Part shown: piece after piece, positions 10,779 to 21,469 of the stretch
Position numbering within the stretch: the stretch's first letter is position 1
Layout of the letters: the number at the start of each line of letters is the position of its first letter
From: Monomorium pharaonis
Lineage: Eukaryota > Arthropoda > Insecta > Hymenoptera > Formicidae
Direction of reading: 5' to 3'
Length of the DNA stretch: 64,000 nucleotides
Assembly (NCBI RefSeq): GCF_013373865.1
Contig: NC_050467.1
Span: 25,132,996-25,196,995, forward strand
Notes under the pieces: generated by a model
The model's input: only the letters and a program-made list of their open reading frames with translations
Told to the model about the DNA's origin: nothing
The model's database searches: none
Position numbers and translations under genes: made by a program

Positions 10779-10842
10779 AATCCATAGCAATTATACCAAG
10801 ATGCATTGACCCTGGGGAAGGATATCGTGTGACGTCCTATTG
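10779..10842 (+). other. Exon-like cassette 3
   Basis: Bounded by CTTGCAG and GTGAGT. It differs from cassette 2 by one base (ATC to ATA), which is silent in the open frame. Confidence 0.45.
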
Positions 10843-11026
10843 GTGAGTAAAATTAAATTTTTATGACTATTTTTTATTTTAACTATTTTCTTCAGTACTG
10901 TGAATACATCATTGAATACAAATTGATGCACGTTTGCTTCTTGTGCTCTACTGATTTTGGTCTCTAAATAAGATTTTGAGAAGGAAAATTATTGCTTATA
11001 TTTTGTTTTTTCCTTTTTACTTGCAG

Positions 11027-11090
11027 AATCCATAGCAATTATCCCAAGACGCATTGACTCTGGGGAAGGATATTATGTGACATCTGATTG
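11027..11090 (+). other. Exon-like cassette 4
   Basis: Bounded by CTTGCAG and GTGAGT. The frame reads SIAIIPRRIDSGEGYYVTSD. It shares Asp near the end with cassette 1 and the Pro-Arg pair with cassettes 2 and 3. Confidence 0.45.
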
Positions 11091-11637
11091 GTGAGTAAAA
11101 TTAAATTTTTATTATTATTTTCTATTTTAACTATTTTCTTCAGTACTGTGAATACATCATTGAATTCGAATTGACGCACGTTTGCTTCTTGTGCTCTGCC
11201 GATTATTCGACTATATCATATGTTCTCGAATATCTCATCTGATACAGTGTCTCGATACAGTTTCCTAGTTTTGCTACTGAAGCTGTACACGTATTTTGTT
11301 TCGAAGAAAATGAAGGTGGTACATGATAATTGTATATTTACGCCAAAGATGTCAGTACGATTTATTATTTTAAGATAAAGTTTTCTAACAAGTAAAAAAC
11401 ATCAGGTTTATACGCTAGTGGGAGAGGGGGGACTAACTTTATAGGGATGATCTTCTGCTTGTTCTCTCGTTCGATAATTACTGAAACTTCGAAAGAATTT
11501 ACACAATGAATGTTTCTATAGAAAAAAACCAATAATGCTTTTTATTAATGTATTTTATGTCTTACGTCAAACATAGTAAAATATTTTTAGTGTGCATATA
11601 TATAAATATGATTAAAAAAAATATAAAAATATACATA

Positions 11638-11834
11638 CACTGAAAAAAATTAATATATTTAATAAGATATATTATTGCGGGTTGCCAATTACATATATAC
11701 TCAATACAATAATGTATGCTATTGCAGTATCAACATTGTACTTGCATTAATAGCAAATATTATTGTATTGAGTATTTTATGTAGTTGGAAGCCCGCAATC
11801 ACATATGTTATTGACTATATTACATTTTTCTGTG
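11638..11834. mobile_element. TA-flanked MITE with CACTG-type end
   Basis: The left end is TA-CACTGAAAAAAATTAATAT. The right end, on the other strand, is TA-CACAGAAAAATGTAATAT. Both sides carry TA, as expected for Tc1/mariner-type insertions. Inside, 11674-11799 is a longer palindrome (ATTGCGGGTTGCCAATTACA against its inverted copy ending GGAAGCCCGCAAT). Noncoding. Confidence 0.55.
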
Positions 11835-11839
11835 TATAT

Positions 11840-12553
11840 ATAAATTATAAAATATATTTTATTGAATATATAATATAAACATAAAGATTCTTTTTAAAGT
11901 TTATATTAAATACATAATTACATAATAACAATAAAATACAATATAATGTAATATATTTTATAATACGTTACGTTAAGTTTCATTGTACGTTACTATATAT
12001 TGCTACATGTTATTTGTCGTGATTAGATTCTGTATTTCCTATAAAATTTTAACGCGAGAAAAGTTAAAAAGACGTTTACTGAGGTATAAATCTTAACGAG
12101 CAGATGCTTCAAGAATTTTTCACCTCATTAATCTCTCAGTCATTCCAAGCTTTATATTCGTAACGGCGGAGAAGTGTATCACGGAGGGACATAAAGGGAC
12201 TCGTGCGCGTTTGGGAAAACCGGGGGGGGGGGGGGCGTAGGGAAGGGAGGCGGAGATCGTCCACTTACCGGGGTCTATCAAAACGCGGTTGGCAGTACAC
12301 GTTGCATCCTCCAACATCGGACCCCCCGGCGTCACCGACAATGCGTCGTTCAATGGCACCTAATTCGCAACAATGGCCCCAGCAGCCATATATTAATGGT
12401 CCGTGGCCCGTATGTACACGACGGCGAGCATTATATCGCCCTCGAGGATCCCCGCGCTGGTATTAGAGTCGCGAATCCCCCGTATGCAACCCTGTAGGTA
12501 ACGTTTCGATTTCAGCGTGCGCGCGAGCTTTCACACACGATACCCTACATACA
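11840..12553. other. Noncoding; AT-rich, then GC-rich from 12120
   Basis: The left part is AT-rich with nothing recognisable. From about 12120 the sequence turns GC-rich and carries a run of 14 G at 12222-12235. The frames open on both strands here lack domains. Confidence 0.4.
12222..12235. repeat. Homopolymer run of 14 G
   Basis: Uninterrupted G14 directly after AAAACC. It could form G-quadruplex structure and is prone to length error in assemblies. Confidence 0.9.
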
Positions 12554-12671
<118 letters not shown>

Positions 12672-14321
12672 ATATGCGCGTGTGAGTCGGAAGCGCAGCA
12701 TCCCGGACGCGCGCACCTCTCCGCAGATGCGACTCAATTTTGTGGATGACAAATCGCGCCCGTAACGCTGTCGGGCGACGATTAAAGGGCGCGGCCCCCG
12801 GAATTTAATGGCGCGTCCTGATTTCGATTAGGGTGAGAATAGACCGGTTTATGAATAATAATAACAACGTGTGCGCCACGCGGGAAAGAGGCGCGGATGC
12901 CCGCTGCGGGCAGCAGCACCGTCATGGGCATTCTATTAACCTATTCTCGTTTGACCGATTAATTTGTCAGGTCCTAATGCGGTGATGATACGCCGCGATA
13001 ATACGACATTAAATCGCGACCCCGTTCAATTTGTTGATAGGAGGAGAAAGTTATCGTCTCGATGATATACACGCGCCTCTCGACTAACAAACTCCTCGAA
13101 TACACACAAACAAAAATTCTTTTTTTTTTAAAGGTTTTCACATAAAAAAAATATCCTGCAATCGAATTCTTTACGAATTCACTCCAGAATTGCCCGTTGG
13201 AGTGATACACACATAAATTACGAAACTTAGGCGAAACGCACGAGCGCTGTTGCTCGAGGTATCCGTAGGAGTTTCCGTAATTAACGAGCGGCGATTAAAC
13301 GCGTCTAATTCTAGGTTGCAGGGCGGATCTCGCTATTTTTTCGCCTTCGCGGTTCGTACTAATCGATACGTCGTTACGATATATTAAAATACATTTTTTG
13401 GTTGTGCGACAGATTGCTCGCGGAGGAGAAGCGCGGGAGGGATGTTGCGCTCGGGCAAGCCAAGCGTTCAATAATTATCGATCTAATTATTAGCGTTCTG
13501 AATTATGGCGGCCGACGCGGGGGCTATCATTACCGCGGGGCCGCGATAACGAGTTTCCCCGCGCGCGCAATTATGTAAAGTATTCCCGTTTTATTTATAA
13601 TACGGGAATGAATTACACGCCGGATCTATTTGAAGTGGCGCGACCACTTTGCCCGCGTCGTCGCCCCGCCGATTCGTCATGAAACGGCTATTAGCTCCTT
13701 ACACGCGATTTGTAGAAAGAGAACCGAGCCGATATGCTTCCTACTTCCTAGCAAAGGCCTAGTCGTTTTCCTTGCACCATCTTAAACTGGACTGGACACT
13801 CTTATTTCGCGATTACGTTTAATCATATGGTTTCCCGCTGGCATTAGTATACTTTGTGAAGTAGCGGCTCGTGCAGTATCCATCAAGGAAACTGGTCGAG
13901 CGAGCGGGACGGTTAGAGTTAATTTGTATCAATCATTTCGCATTCCCGATTCCTATTCCGCTGGAATTTGCGACGCAAAACGTTGAGACTTTCTCCGGAC
14001 TTACTTTGTCAAACGATACGAACTACCATTAGCAATTTTTCGTCGTTCCAAGGCGTGAGCAAATTGACAAATCGCCGGCTCGCATAACTGTCCTCCTGAT
14101 TGTAATGGCGAGTGCATGCCAACGGAGTGTTTGCCTTCAATTTCGGTGACGTTATCGGCGCTATCGGCCGATTTATAGCCCGGCGAGGAAAACGTAATGT
14201 CCTAGGAAAGAGCACGCCCATTCAGCGTCACGCATGAATCTGCCGCCGGGCGGATGAAGTTGCGAGGGGAAAGGGTGATCTTATCTGCTTCCCTATTAAG
14301 AAACATCGCGACTTTACGATC
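12672..14321. other. Gene-free stretch with regulatory character
   Basis: Moderate GC with interspersed homeodomain-type words (TAATTAACGAG near 13276, TAATTATTAGCG near 13482, TTAATTTGTCAGG near 12960) and a small hairpin around 13580-13606 (ATTCCCG and CGGGAAT). No domain-bearing ORF. It looks like conserved noncoding DNA near a developmental gene, but this is by eye only. Confidence 0.25.
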
Positions 14322-14355
14322 CACACACACACACACACACACACGCACGCACACC
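14322..14355. repeat. (CA)n microsatellite
   Basis: (CA) run with ACGC interruptions at its right end. Confidence 0.9.
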
Positions 14356-14455
14356 TTCTCTCTTTCTCCCGCGCGCGTCGTTACAGATTGTACTCGCTGA
14401 CAAAATGACGATTTACATTAATTTAGATAAGTCGATTAGGTCACACAACGGCGAG

Positions 14456-14476
14456 ATCTCGCGAGTATCGCGAGAT
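14456..14476. promoter_or_regulatory. Perfect palindrome with TCTCGCGA arms
   Basis: ATCTCGCGA, a 3-base spacer, then TCGCGAGAT. It resembles a double TCTCGCGA element, a motif found at some animal promoters. No gene is visible beside it, so function is unknown. Confidence 0.3.
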
Positions 14477-16193
14477 TATTGAACTCTCGACGGACTGTTA
14501 TCGCGCGCCAATCACATAGATATCCGATAATGAGAATGCCCGCCGGTATATACATCCGTCCCCGTGTATATAATTACAGACGTATAATTAATTAACACAT
14601 ATATTTATACAGGAGATTTCATCGAATTAAAGATCTTATCTCTTTAAACGGTATCTTTAAATTTATATTTTACACTTTACGAGAATTTTATGCTATAATA
14701 AGTTAATATACCTCAACTTATTAATTGGCTTATTAATCGCGAGATATACAGCCGTAACGCCGCGCGCAGTAAGTTTCCGTTCGATCGTAGGGACACCGAG
14801 GGGACACCGCGGGTGATCGTTACTGCGCGGTGTGCATTCATTTCTCCGATGGGAAATTAATGAATTTCAAATCGAAGCAACGCGAGCGGTCAATTTTCGC
14901 GGAAGCCGCCGGGCGACGAGCTACGGCTACCCGCCTGGAGAACACGCTCATTTAATGCCATCGGGTACTAAATGGCATTCCGATTGCTTCGCTTGCTAAT
15001 GGCGTGTAGTAGTAGGGCATTCGAAGGTATAGGTAACGTGCATCCGTGTGCCTGGGCACGCAGGTGCCGGGGCATGTATATTATGCCGATTAAAATTTGC
15101 ATAACTCGCATTACTCTGTAGTATGTAAATTGCACATCGGCTGTAAAATACACGCGCGCGCGCGAAGAGGCCAATGTGTATACATATATTTACGGTACGG
15201 GCTTTTCAAATGAGAACGCCCGGCTAATTACTATTAAGTTGTCAACACCGCGGTTGGTTGGGTAAACAAGATATTAATTGTCTTAATTATCGAGCTGCTT
15301 TCTCGGATGTTTCTGCGTACGCGCGTCTCCTTATAAATATCACTATCATAATAAATGTTAATGGGAACTAATATCTGCAATATCATTAAACGCGATCAAA
15401 CTTTAAAAAAATTTTGAAGTTTAAGAAGATTTATGATAGAGAGCTAAAATAATATTGTCTGAAGATTGGTAGATTCTCACATTATTAACAGGTAATCAGA
15501 AAGTTTGCGTTAATTACAAAGAAAAATCATAAATTTTGTTAAGACTAAATAATTAATATCCGTAAATTATACACCGGTAAATTTTCTGTTGAATAAGCTT
15601 TCGTTTAAGCATACGTAATCACACTTTTAATTGATAGAGTGTGACCGTGTGCATAGTTCAGAAATGACAAAGTCTACCAAATTTTTACCTGATGTTTCCT
15701 TTTAAAAGCAGTTCTATGTGTCGTTTGGTATAATCATAGCTATAATGTCTCTAGAGCATAATAGGTAGAGCCTTACGACGCCATAACAGAGACGGAATCT
15801 GTTAAGATTTTAAACGATTCGTGTCCTTTTGATACAAGGACACGCCCCTCTCAGAATAACGATACAATAGTACCGGAATACTTTACAAAAAAGCAAATGT
15901 ACGATGAAAACCAAAATGAGAAAGCGCAAATAATGAAAAAAAATAAATAAATACTTGGGTTCCTGTGGAGACTATTCATATTATTAAAAGTTCGGCATGT
16001 TACGAAGCGTTTTTGTCAAATGTATCGCATAATAAATTAGAGAACCTTCTGCGCGCGCGCGCGCGTGTATTTTTAGTTCCATAGAAACAGGTAGAAACTG
16101 CACGTTTTCAGATTTATATTTATATTGCATTATAAATTATATTTTCAGATCATGAATTAGTTATAAATTGATAATCGAAATTACACTGTTAAA
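14477..16193. other. Gene-free stretch
   Basis: Mixed composition. It includes TAATTAATTAACACAT near 14585, a CG alternation near 15152-15164 and the (CG)n run at 16051-16065. No coding signal or mobile element identified. Confidence 0.3.
16051..16065. repeat. (GC)n alternation
   Basis: Alternating GC run; potentially Z-forming. Confidence 0.8.
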
Positions 16194-17426
16194 AAAATGT
16201 CTCTTAAAAATCAGTCAAAATTGATTGAAGTTATTTACAATCAGTGTAACTGAAAATTTTCAGACAAATCCTTGACGGAAAATTAAGAGAAAGCAATGTA
16301 AATATTTGGTAATTTTGTTTAAATATTTAGTTATCTCCGTAACTAAAAATTCATATGTTTGTCTGAATTCCTTATATATTTAGCTCATATTTCAGTTTAA
16401 AATTGTTTAATCTAGTCTGAATTAGGGTGTCCAGCGGTCATGGAAATCTGAAAAACTGGGAATTGTCAGGGGATTTTATAAATCTGGACATATTAAGGAA
16501 AAGTCGTGGATTTTTACAACTTTTCTGTAATGTTTGAAATTTTTACAATCTTTGGAATTTTTCATCATCGTTTTACATAAATTTTCTCCCGATTTTCAGT
16601 TACTCACACTGACTGTCAGTAATATTCAGACATAGACTGATGTGAAAGTTTACGATTTGGGGAAGGAATCAAGAACGGGTAAATAGATATCGTTAAATAT
16701 TCTGTGTTATTTTGTATGTTGATGTTATATTTTGTCTTTTTATGTTTAACATTTCCGAGACTAATTTTTTAACGTAATTCGGTTCCTTATCTAAAATTTT
16801 GACTTTGTTTCAATTGAAGTCATGTTTAAATTCTATTTTATGCCGCAAAATGGATTTGCAGGTTTTATTGATATTTGTTCTATGTTTTTTTAGTCTGGTT
16901 ATTAATTTCCTTTTTATTTGTCCTACGTAGGATGCATTGCAATTTTGACATGAAATCTCATATACGTTACAATGTTCTGTTATATTTAATGCATCTTTGT
17001 TTGTTTTTATGTATCTATTTAGTTTATTATTTAGGGAGTAAGATAATTTCCATTCTTTTATAAATTTTAATCTTTTCAATTTTTCGGACGTTTCTTACGT
17101 AAGGAATTGTGAAGAAATTAATTTTTGTCGTGTTTTGTTATCAATGCATTTAACTGATTTGTTATTGTTTTTTCTGTGTATGTAATATTTTATTCTATTC
17201 ATACACGGCTATCTTGTTTCCTTAATAACGAGTTAGAGAATACATTAAAAATTAAGGATGTTCTTCATTAGACTGAAATTTCGTATCGTTATCTCGATAA
17301 TTAGGGACATTCCGAAACACTAGTTAATTGAAAATCCAGCTTAAAATAATTGAAACTTTTTTAAAATGTGTTTTTTTAGGATTTAGTTATTATTTTGACT
17401 GAATTTTTAGTCTATTTTTAACAGTG
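16194..17426. mobile_element. TA-flanked 1.2-kb element with CACTGTTAAAAA ends
   Basis: CACTGTTAAAAA at the left and TTTTTAACAGTG at the right are exact inverted copies flanked by TA (16192-16193 and 17427-17428). Weaker inverted similarity continues about 40 bases (TAAAAATCAGTCAAAAT against TAAAAATTCAGTCAAAAT). The interior holds a Penelope-like fragment and a GGGTGTCCAGCGGTCATGG repeat (16427 on), so it is a composite: a nonautonomous Tc1/mariner-like element with older insertions nested inside. Confidence 0.6.
16720..17205 (-). pseudogene. Penelope-like retroelement fragment with GIY-YIG sequence
   Basis: The minus strand has an 89-codon open piece (17079-16810) with EISCQNCNASYVGQ and KLITRLKKHRTNI, matching the start of the GIY-YIG endonuclease domain found at the C-terminus of Penelope-like element polyproteins. 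Just upstream, FFTIPYVRN resembles the end of the reverse transcriptase; a one-base shift and a TAA lie between the two. Only the C-terminal part is present, and most of the reverse transcriptase is missing. The second copy at 20815-21370 is closely related. Confidence 0.65.
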
Positions 17427-20400
17427 TAAGTATTGTTGTATAAATTTATTATATAAATAATATCACGTTTATAAATTCATACTACATCACTAATGCAATA
17501 TTCGCGTCAGAACGTAGCGTGTTATAGTAACATCAATAAGTTAGCTAGAAATTTCTAAGTATGTAAATGGGAATTTAATTTGATTATTGGACGACATTGA
17601 AGCGTGAAGGCGATTAGATTTTAGTGTCACAACTCTCAGCATAGATCGTCCGGAGATATAGTACGGACTAGTCGTATACAGGTGACAAATGCGATACCGG
17701 GGTTTTCCTAATTTTACCTATTATCGCTCACTGATCTCACGCTGTTTTCCCGGGATACTGCTATATTTCTCTCTCCTCTTTCCAACGGGAATGGAAAAAA
17801 AAAACATCGGCGAGGAGACACCTATCTGACTGAAAATGACGCACGAAGAAGTAACGGTATCTGCGTGAAAGAGGATAGATTTACGATTAGCTACCGTGAT
17901 CTCTTAAAAACGATCGTCGTCGATATAGTCTGAAAGAGACTTTATTTTGCTCCGATCGCTTGAAGATCCAGAGAGAGAAGTAACTGTAATGAAGATATAT
18001 ATCTGATTCCACAGAAATCTTTCCCATTTCATCGGCGTCTTTATTTGTAGGTTTCGTCCTAGCGAGTCCCTAACGTACCTGTACCCTAACGTAACAGACT
18101 TGGATCTCGCGTACAATTTTGAATACACCTGGTATCGACGTATCTTACTTTGTTTTTTGGAACCCGTAATATCTATTACAAGATCTTCACGAACTGACTT
18201 GTTTCTCAATTTTCGACGTATATGCAAGCCACGCAACACTCGTAAAGATCGAGCCTCGATTGCGAGGAGAATCGCGAACCGTTTTAAATCCAACAAACAC
18301 TTCGCAAAAAACTGTTGCAAGGTAGATATTGCTGTTAACCGCCAATGTATTGACGGCGGTGTACAACATGATTACCGATTAGTTATACTTTATCAATAAC
18401 ACCATGGAAATCTCACTTTGCCTCGAGTGTTCGTGGCTCCAGCTGTCAATGGAGAAATAAGTAACCGCGATCTGCATTAATTCGAATCGTATACGCGTAA
18501 AATCTTCACGGTTTTCGAAAGTATTAACGTCACACGACGATGACAGCCGCGATTATACGATTATCGTACTTATTGATTATGGATGATGAATAATACTCGA
18601 AAATTTGACGTAAGATAAAAAAACATGGGTCACGGATATCGAGAAAATAAATTTTGTGTGAATAATATTAAAATTAATAAACAAGATTATAATGTAAAAA
18701 ATATTAAAAAAGGTTTATATGAAAAATTATACATTTTTACATATTAATACATTTTTTAATTTTGTTTTTAGACATAAACATATTATCTATAACATCATTA
18801 TTAATACTATAAACGGTATTTAATACTTTTCAGCTTTTTCATATCGACTGAATTGCAAATGTAAAACAGTCTAACATTTCCTGTTCCTTTTTTAATTTGT
18901 TCTTTCAAGAAATATTCTTTCTGAGTTTTAATTAATTTTGCTTTTCCCACTTCTGTCCCTGTGTCGTCAGTTTTTTTAAAACGTTTATTAGATGAATTTT
19001 TTGAAATTCCCGAAATAAACAACATATGGAGATTAATGTAAAAAATATTTGAGATGTAAATTTAAAGTAAATTTTGTGACTTTATTATTACCTGAACCCT
19101 TAGCGTCTGTTTCATTAAATGACATACGTAATTTACTAGATTTTGAAGTTTCAACATACTTAAACAATATTTCCCCCAATCTTAAATTTTATACATTTTA
19201 TTTTTTTTTAGAAAAAAATATTTTGCTATATTTCAATTACTCAACTATTTAAATTTATAAATTTTAGTTTTTTATAGTATCTATTTTTTCAATATTTTTC
19301 TTTTCTTCTAATAAAGTAGCAGTTGTAATTATTATATTTATATTTTCTTTATTTGCTTTTACTTTTATAATATCTTTGTCTATATCTGTGGTTTCTATAT
19401 CATTGGTTTCTCTATCTTTATTTACTAAAACGAAAATTAATATAACAAATAAGTAAATAAATAAAAATAATAAAATTGTATGATACAAATTAAATAATAA
19501 ATTAAATTGATAATTCCAGATTTACTTTTATCATTTTGTATCACAAATATTGCATCATTATCAAATTGAGATGTCATTCCCGTTAGTTATAAGTTGCTCT
19601 CTGTTGTGATACATAAATCGCGGTAACTTATGAGAGAAATAGAATCAATCACAAATACAGGGTACAGGAAGCATTGACACTTTATGACACTTATTTTGAA
19701 GTTATTTGTTTGCACTGAGTTTGCGTAGTTAAGTGAACTGTTGCCAACTGAAGGTTTAATAAAGAGTACAATGGAAAAAAAAATGTATATAAAACTAGTT
19801 TATGGTTTATATTGAGGGACGTTTTATTAAACTTCAGTTAAACTCATTATTGAAAAACCGGCCCTTAAAGATTCAGCTGAAAGATCATCGAGATTTAAAT
19901 GTTTAATCGGTAAAACAGACTTGTCTCCAGCATCCCCTTGAGAGAAATTTATTTTGCGGTGCGTAACATTTATGGAAACGAGAGGGCGCGAATCGCTTGC
20001 GATCGAAAAATCTCCTACCTCCGCATCGCATTGCAACGCGATCGTTGACGCACACACGCGCCTACGCGCGCACGTGCCTCGTGGGGAGGTGCCTCGCGGG
20101 GAAGTGACGCGGGGGGGAGGGATGGGGATGCAGGGTGGCAAGAACAACACGGGCAAGTCCGCCCCCAGGTCCGCAAGGACAGCGATCGAGTCCCGCCGCA
20201 CGTAGTACATTACGTATTGTGTGCTTACAGTTTATAGGATGATGCGCGGCTGTACAACGATCTCATTCGAGTCCCCCCTCTGGCCCCCCTCTGCAGTTAA
20301 CTCAAATTGCATTATGGCAGGGCTGGTTGCGTTCTGGATACTCGATTGGGGTACTCGTAAGGGGGTTACACTAGGACAGGATACGCACTGTGTGCGCTCC

Positions 20401-20814
20401 ACAAACACGAGGCGTGTCGCCGTCTTACGCGTGTGCGTGTGTCACGCACGCTGATCCCGCAGCGGATCGGCACTATTTGTTTAATAGGGATTATTGTATC
20501 GGTCGACGGGGATGATAGAGCTGCGAATTGAAATCAAATGACACGTGACGCCCCTCTTTGCCAATGACGGCCTCATTGTGCCGCGATGCACGGCGCTACA
20601 TCGGGCTCGTCGTACGCGAACTGCAACGTTATTGACCTTGTTACCGTTGCAGCCGACAGCGCAGCATCCGCATAATTTGATAGCCGCTACGCGCGGTTAA
20701 ATCGCGTCGATTCGCGCTCATGGCGTTTCTCGCGGGACCACACCGCAGGAGTAACCGCCACCATTAATTAATTGCGCAAATATTCCGTGTCCCTTTTTAT
20801 GTTCATGCTATTAT
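17427..20814. other. Noncoding, with AT-rich centre
   Basis: The 138-codon minus frame at 17904-18320 is basic and has no domain; a 99-codon plus frame overlaps it. I judge both to be chance. 18600-19560 is AT-rich with short Lys/Asn/Ile-rich frames of no recognisable kind. 19870-20780 is CpG-rich with a GCCTCGTGGGGAGGT-type direct repeat (20075-20120). No gene is supported. Confidence 0.3.
19756..19866. mobile_element. Short MITE-like remnant
   Basis: AACTGAAGGTTTAATAAA at the left is inverted at the right (TTTATTAAACTTCAGTT), followed by GAAAAACCGGCCCTT. The pairing is about 18 bases. Ends and target site are unclear. Confidence 0.35.
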
Positions 20815-21370
20815 CTTGTCTTTTTATGTTTAACATTTCCGAGACTAATCATTTAATGTAATTCGGTTTTTTGTCAAAAATTTTAACTTCGTTCCAATTG
20901 GAGTCATGTTTAAATTCTATTTTATGCCGCAAAATGAGGGATTTGCAGGTTTTGTTATCTGTTCTATGTTCTTTTAGTCCGATTATTAATTTCCTTTTTG
21001 TTTGTCCTACATAGGATGCATTGTAATCTTGACATGAAATCTTATATACTACGTTACAATGTTCTGTTGTATGTAATGCGTCTTTGCCTTTGTTTTTATA
21101 TATCTATTTATTTTATTATTTTGTGAGTAAGATAATTTCTATTCTTTTATAGATTTTAATTTTCTAAATTTTTCGGACACGTTTCTTAAGTAAGGAATTG
21201 TGAAGAAATTTATTTTTTTCGTGTTGTTATCAATGCATTCAACTGAGTTGTTATTATCGTTTTTTCTGTATATGTAATATTTTATTCTATTGTTAATCAT
21301 GTTAAAAATGTATTTTAACGAATATCCGTTGTTTAGTAACGTTTCGACTAATTCTTTTAAAAATAAATAC
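20815..21370 (-). pseudogene. Second Penelope-like retroelement fragment
   Basis: This copy keeps more of the upstream region than the first. The minus strand from about 21358 reads KELVETLLNNGYSLKYIFN, which fits the reverse transcriptase thumb of Penelope-like elements, and continues to FFTIPYLRNVSEKF before a TAG replaces a Trp codon (about 21150). The GIY-YIG part beyond is frameshifted. To the right, at 21400-21460, lies an inverted relative of the GGTGTCC repeat found beside the first copy, suggesting that repeat belongs with this element family. Confidence 0.6.
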
Positions 21371-21469
21371 TAAAAAGTCAGGGAAAAATTAATTCTAGAT
21401 CTTGAAAAATTCAGGGAAAAGTCAGGAAATGTTTTTTGCCAAGTATGATGGACACCCCTGGTAACGCAA

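Larger units (their letters stand above)
10216..11204 (+). repeat. Four-unit tandem array, each unit with an exon-like 64-nt cassette
   Basis: Units repeat every 248, 244 and 248 bases. Each has TTTTGGTCTCTAAATAA, a pyrimidine-rich tract (TTTGTTTTTCCTTTCTT), an acceptor TTGCAG, a 64-nt cassette, the donor GTGAGT, then a shared intron-like tail (ATTTTAACTATTTTCTT, AGTACTGTGAATACAT). The first unit lacks the leading part and the last ends near 11204, where unique sequence resumes at GCCGATTATTCG. In all four cassettes only one frame is open. Its phase (two bases completing a codon, 20 codons, two bases left) means including one cassette shifts frame by one base. This is the layout expected for mutually exclusive or alternative exons, but it could equally be a duplicated noncoding exon. 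Confidence 0.6.

Noticed and set aside
10216..11204. CRISPR-like array
   Set aside because: Units are about 247 bp, similar throughout, with splice-site-like borders in eukaryotic DNA; not short repeats with unique spacers.
17904..18320. 138-codon minus-strand frame
   Set aside because: Basic, no domain, no splice or promoter context, and a 99-codon frame overlaps on the other strand; treated as chance.
18807..19488. AT-rich frames rich in Lys, Asn and Ile
   Set aside because: No motif, short, in different frames and on different strands; consistent with AT-rich chance ORFs.
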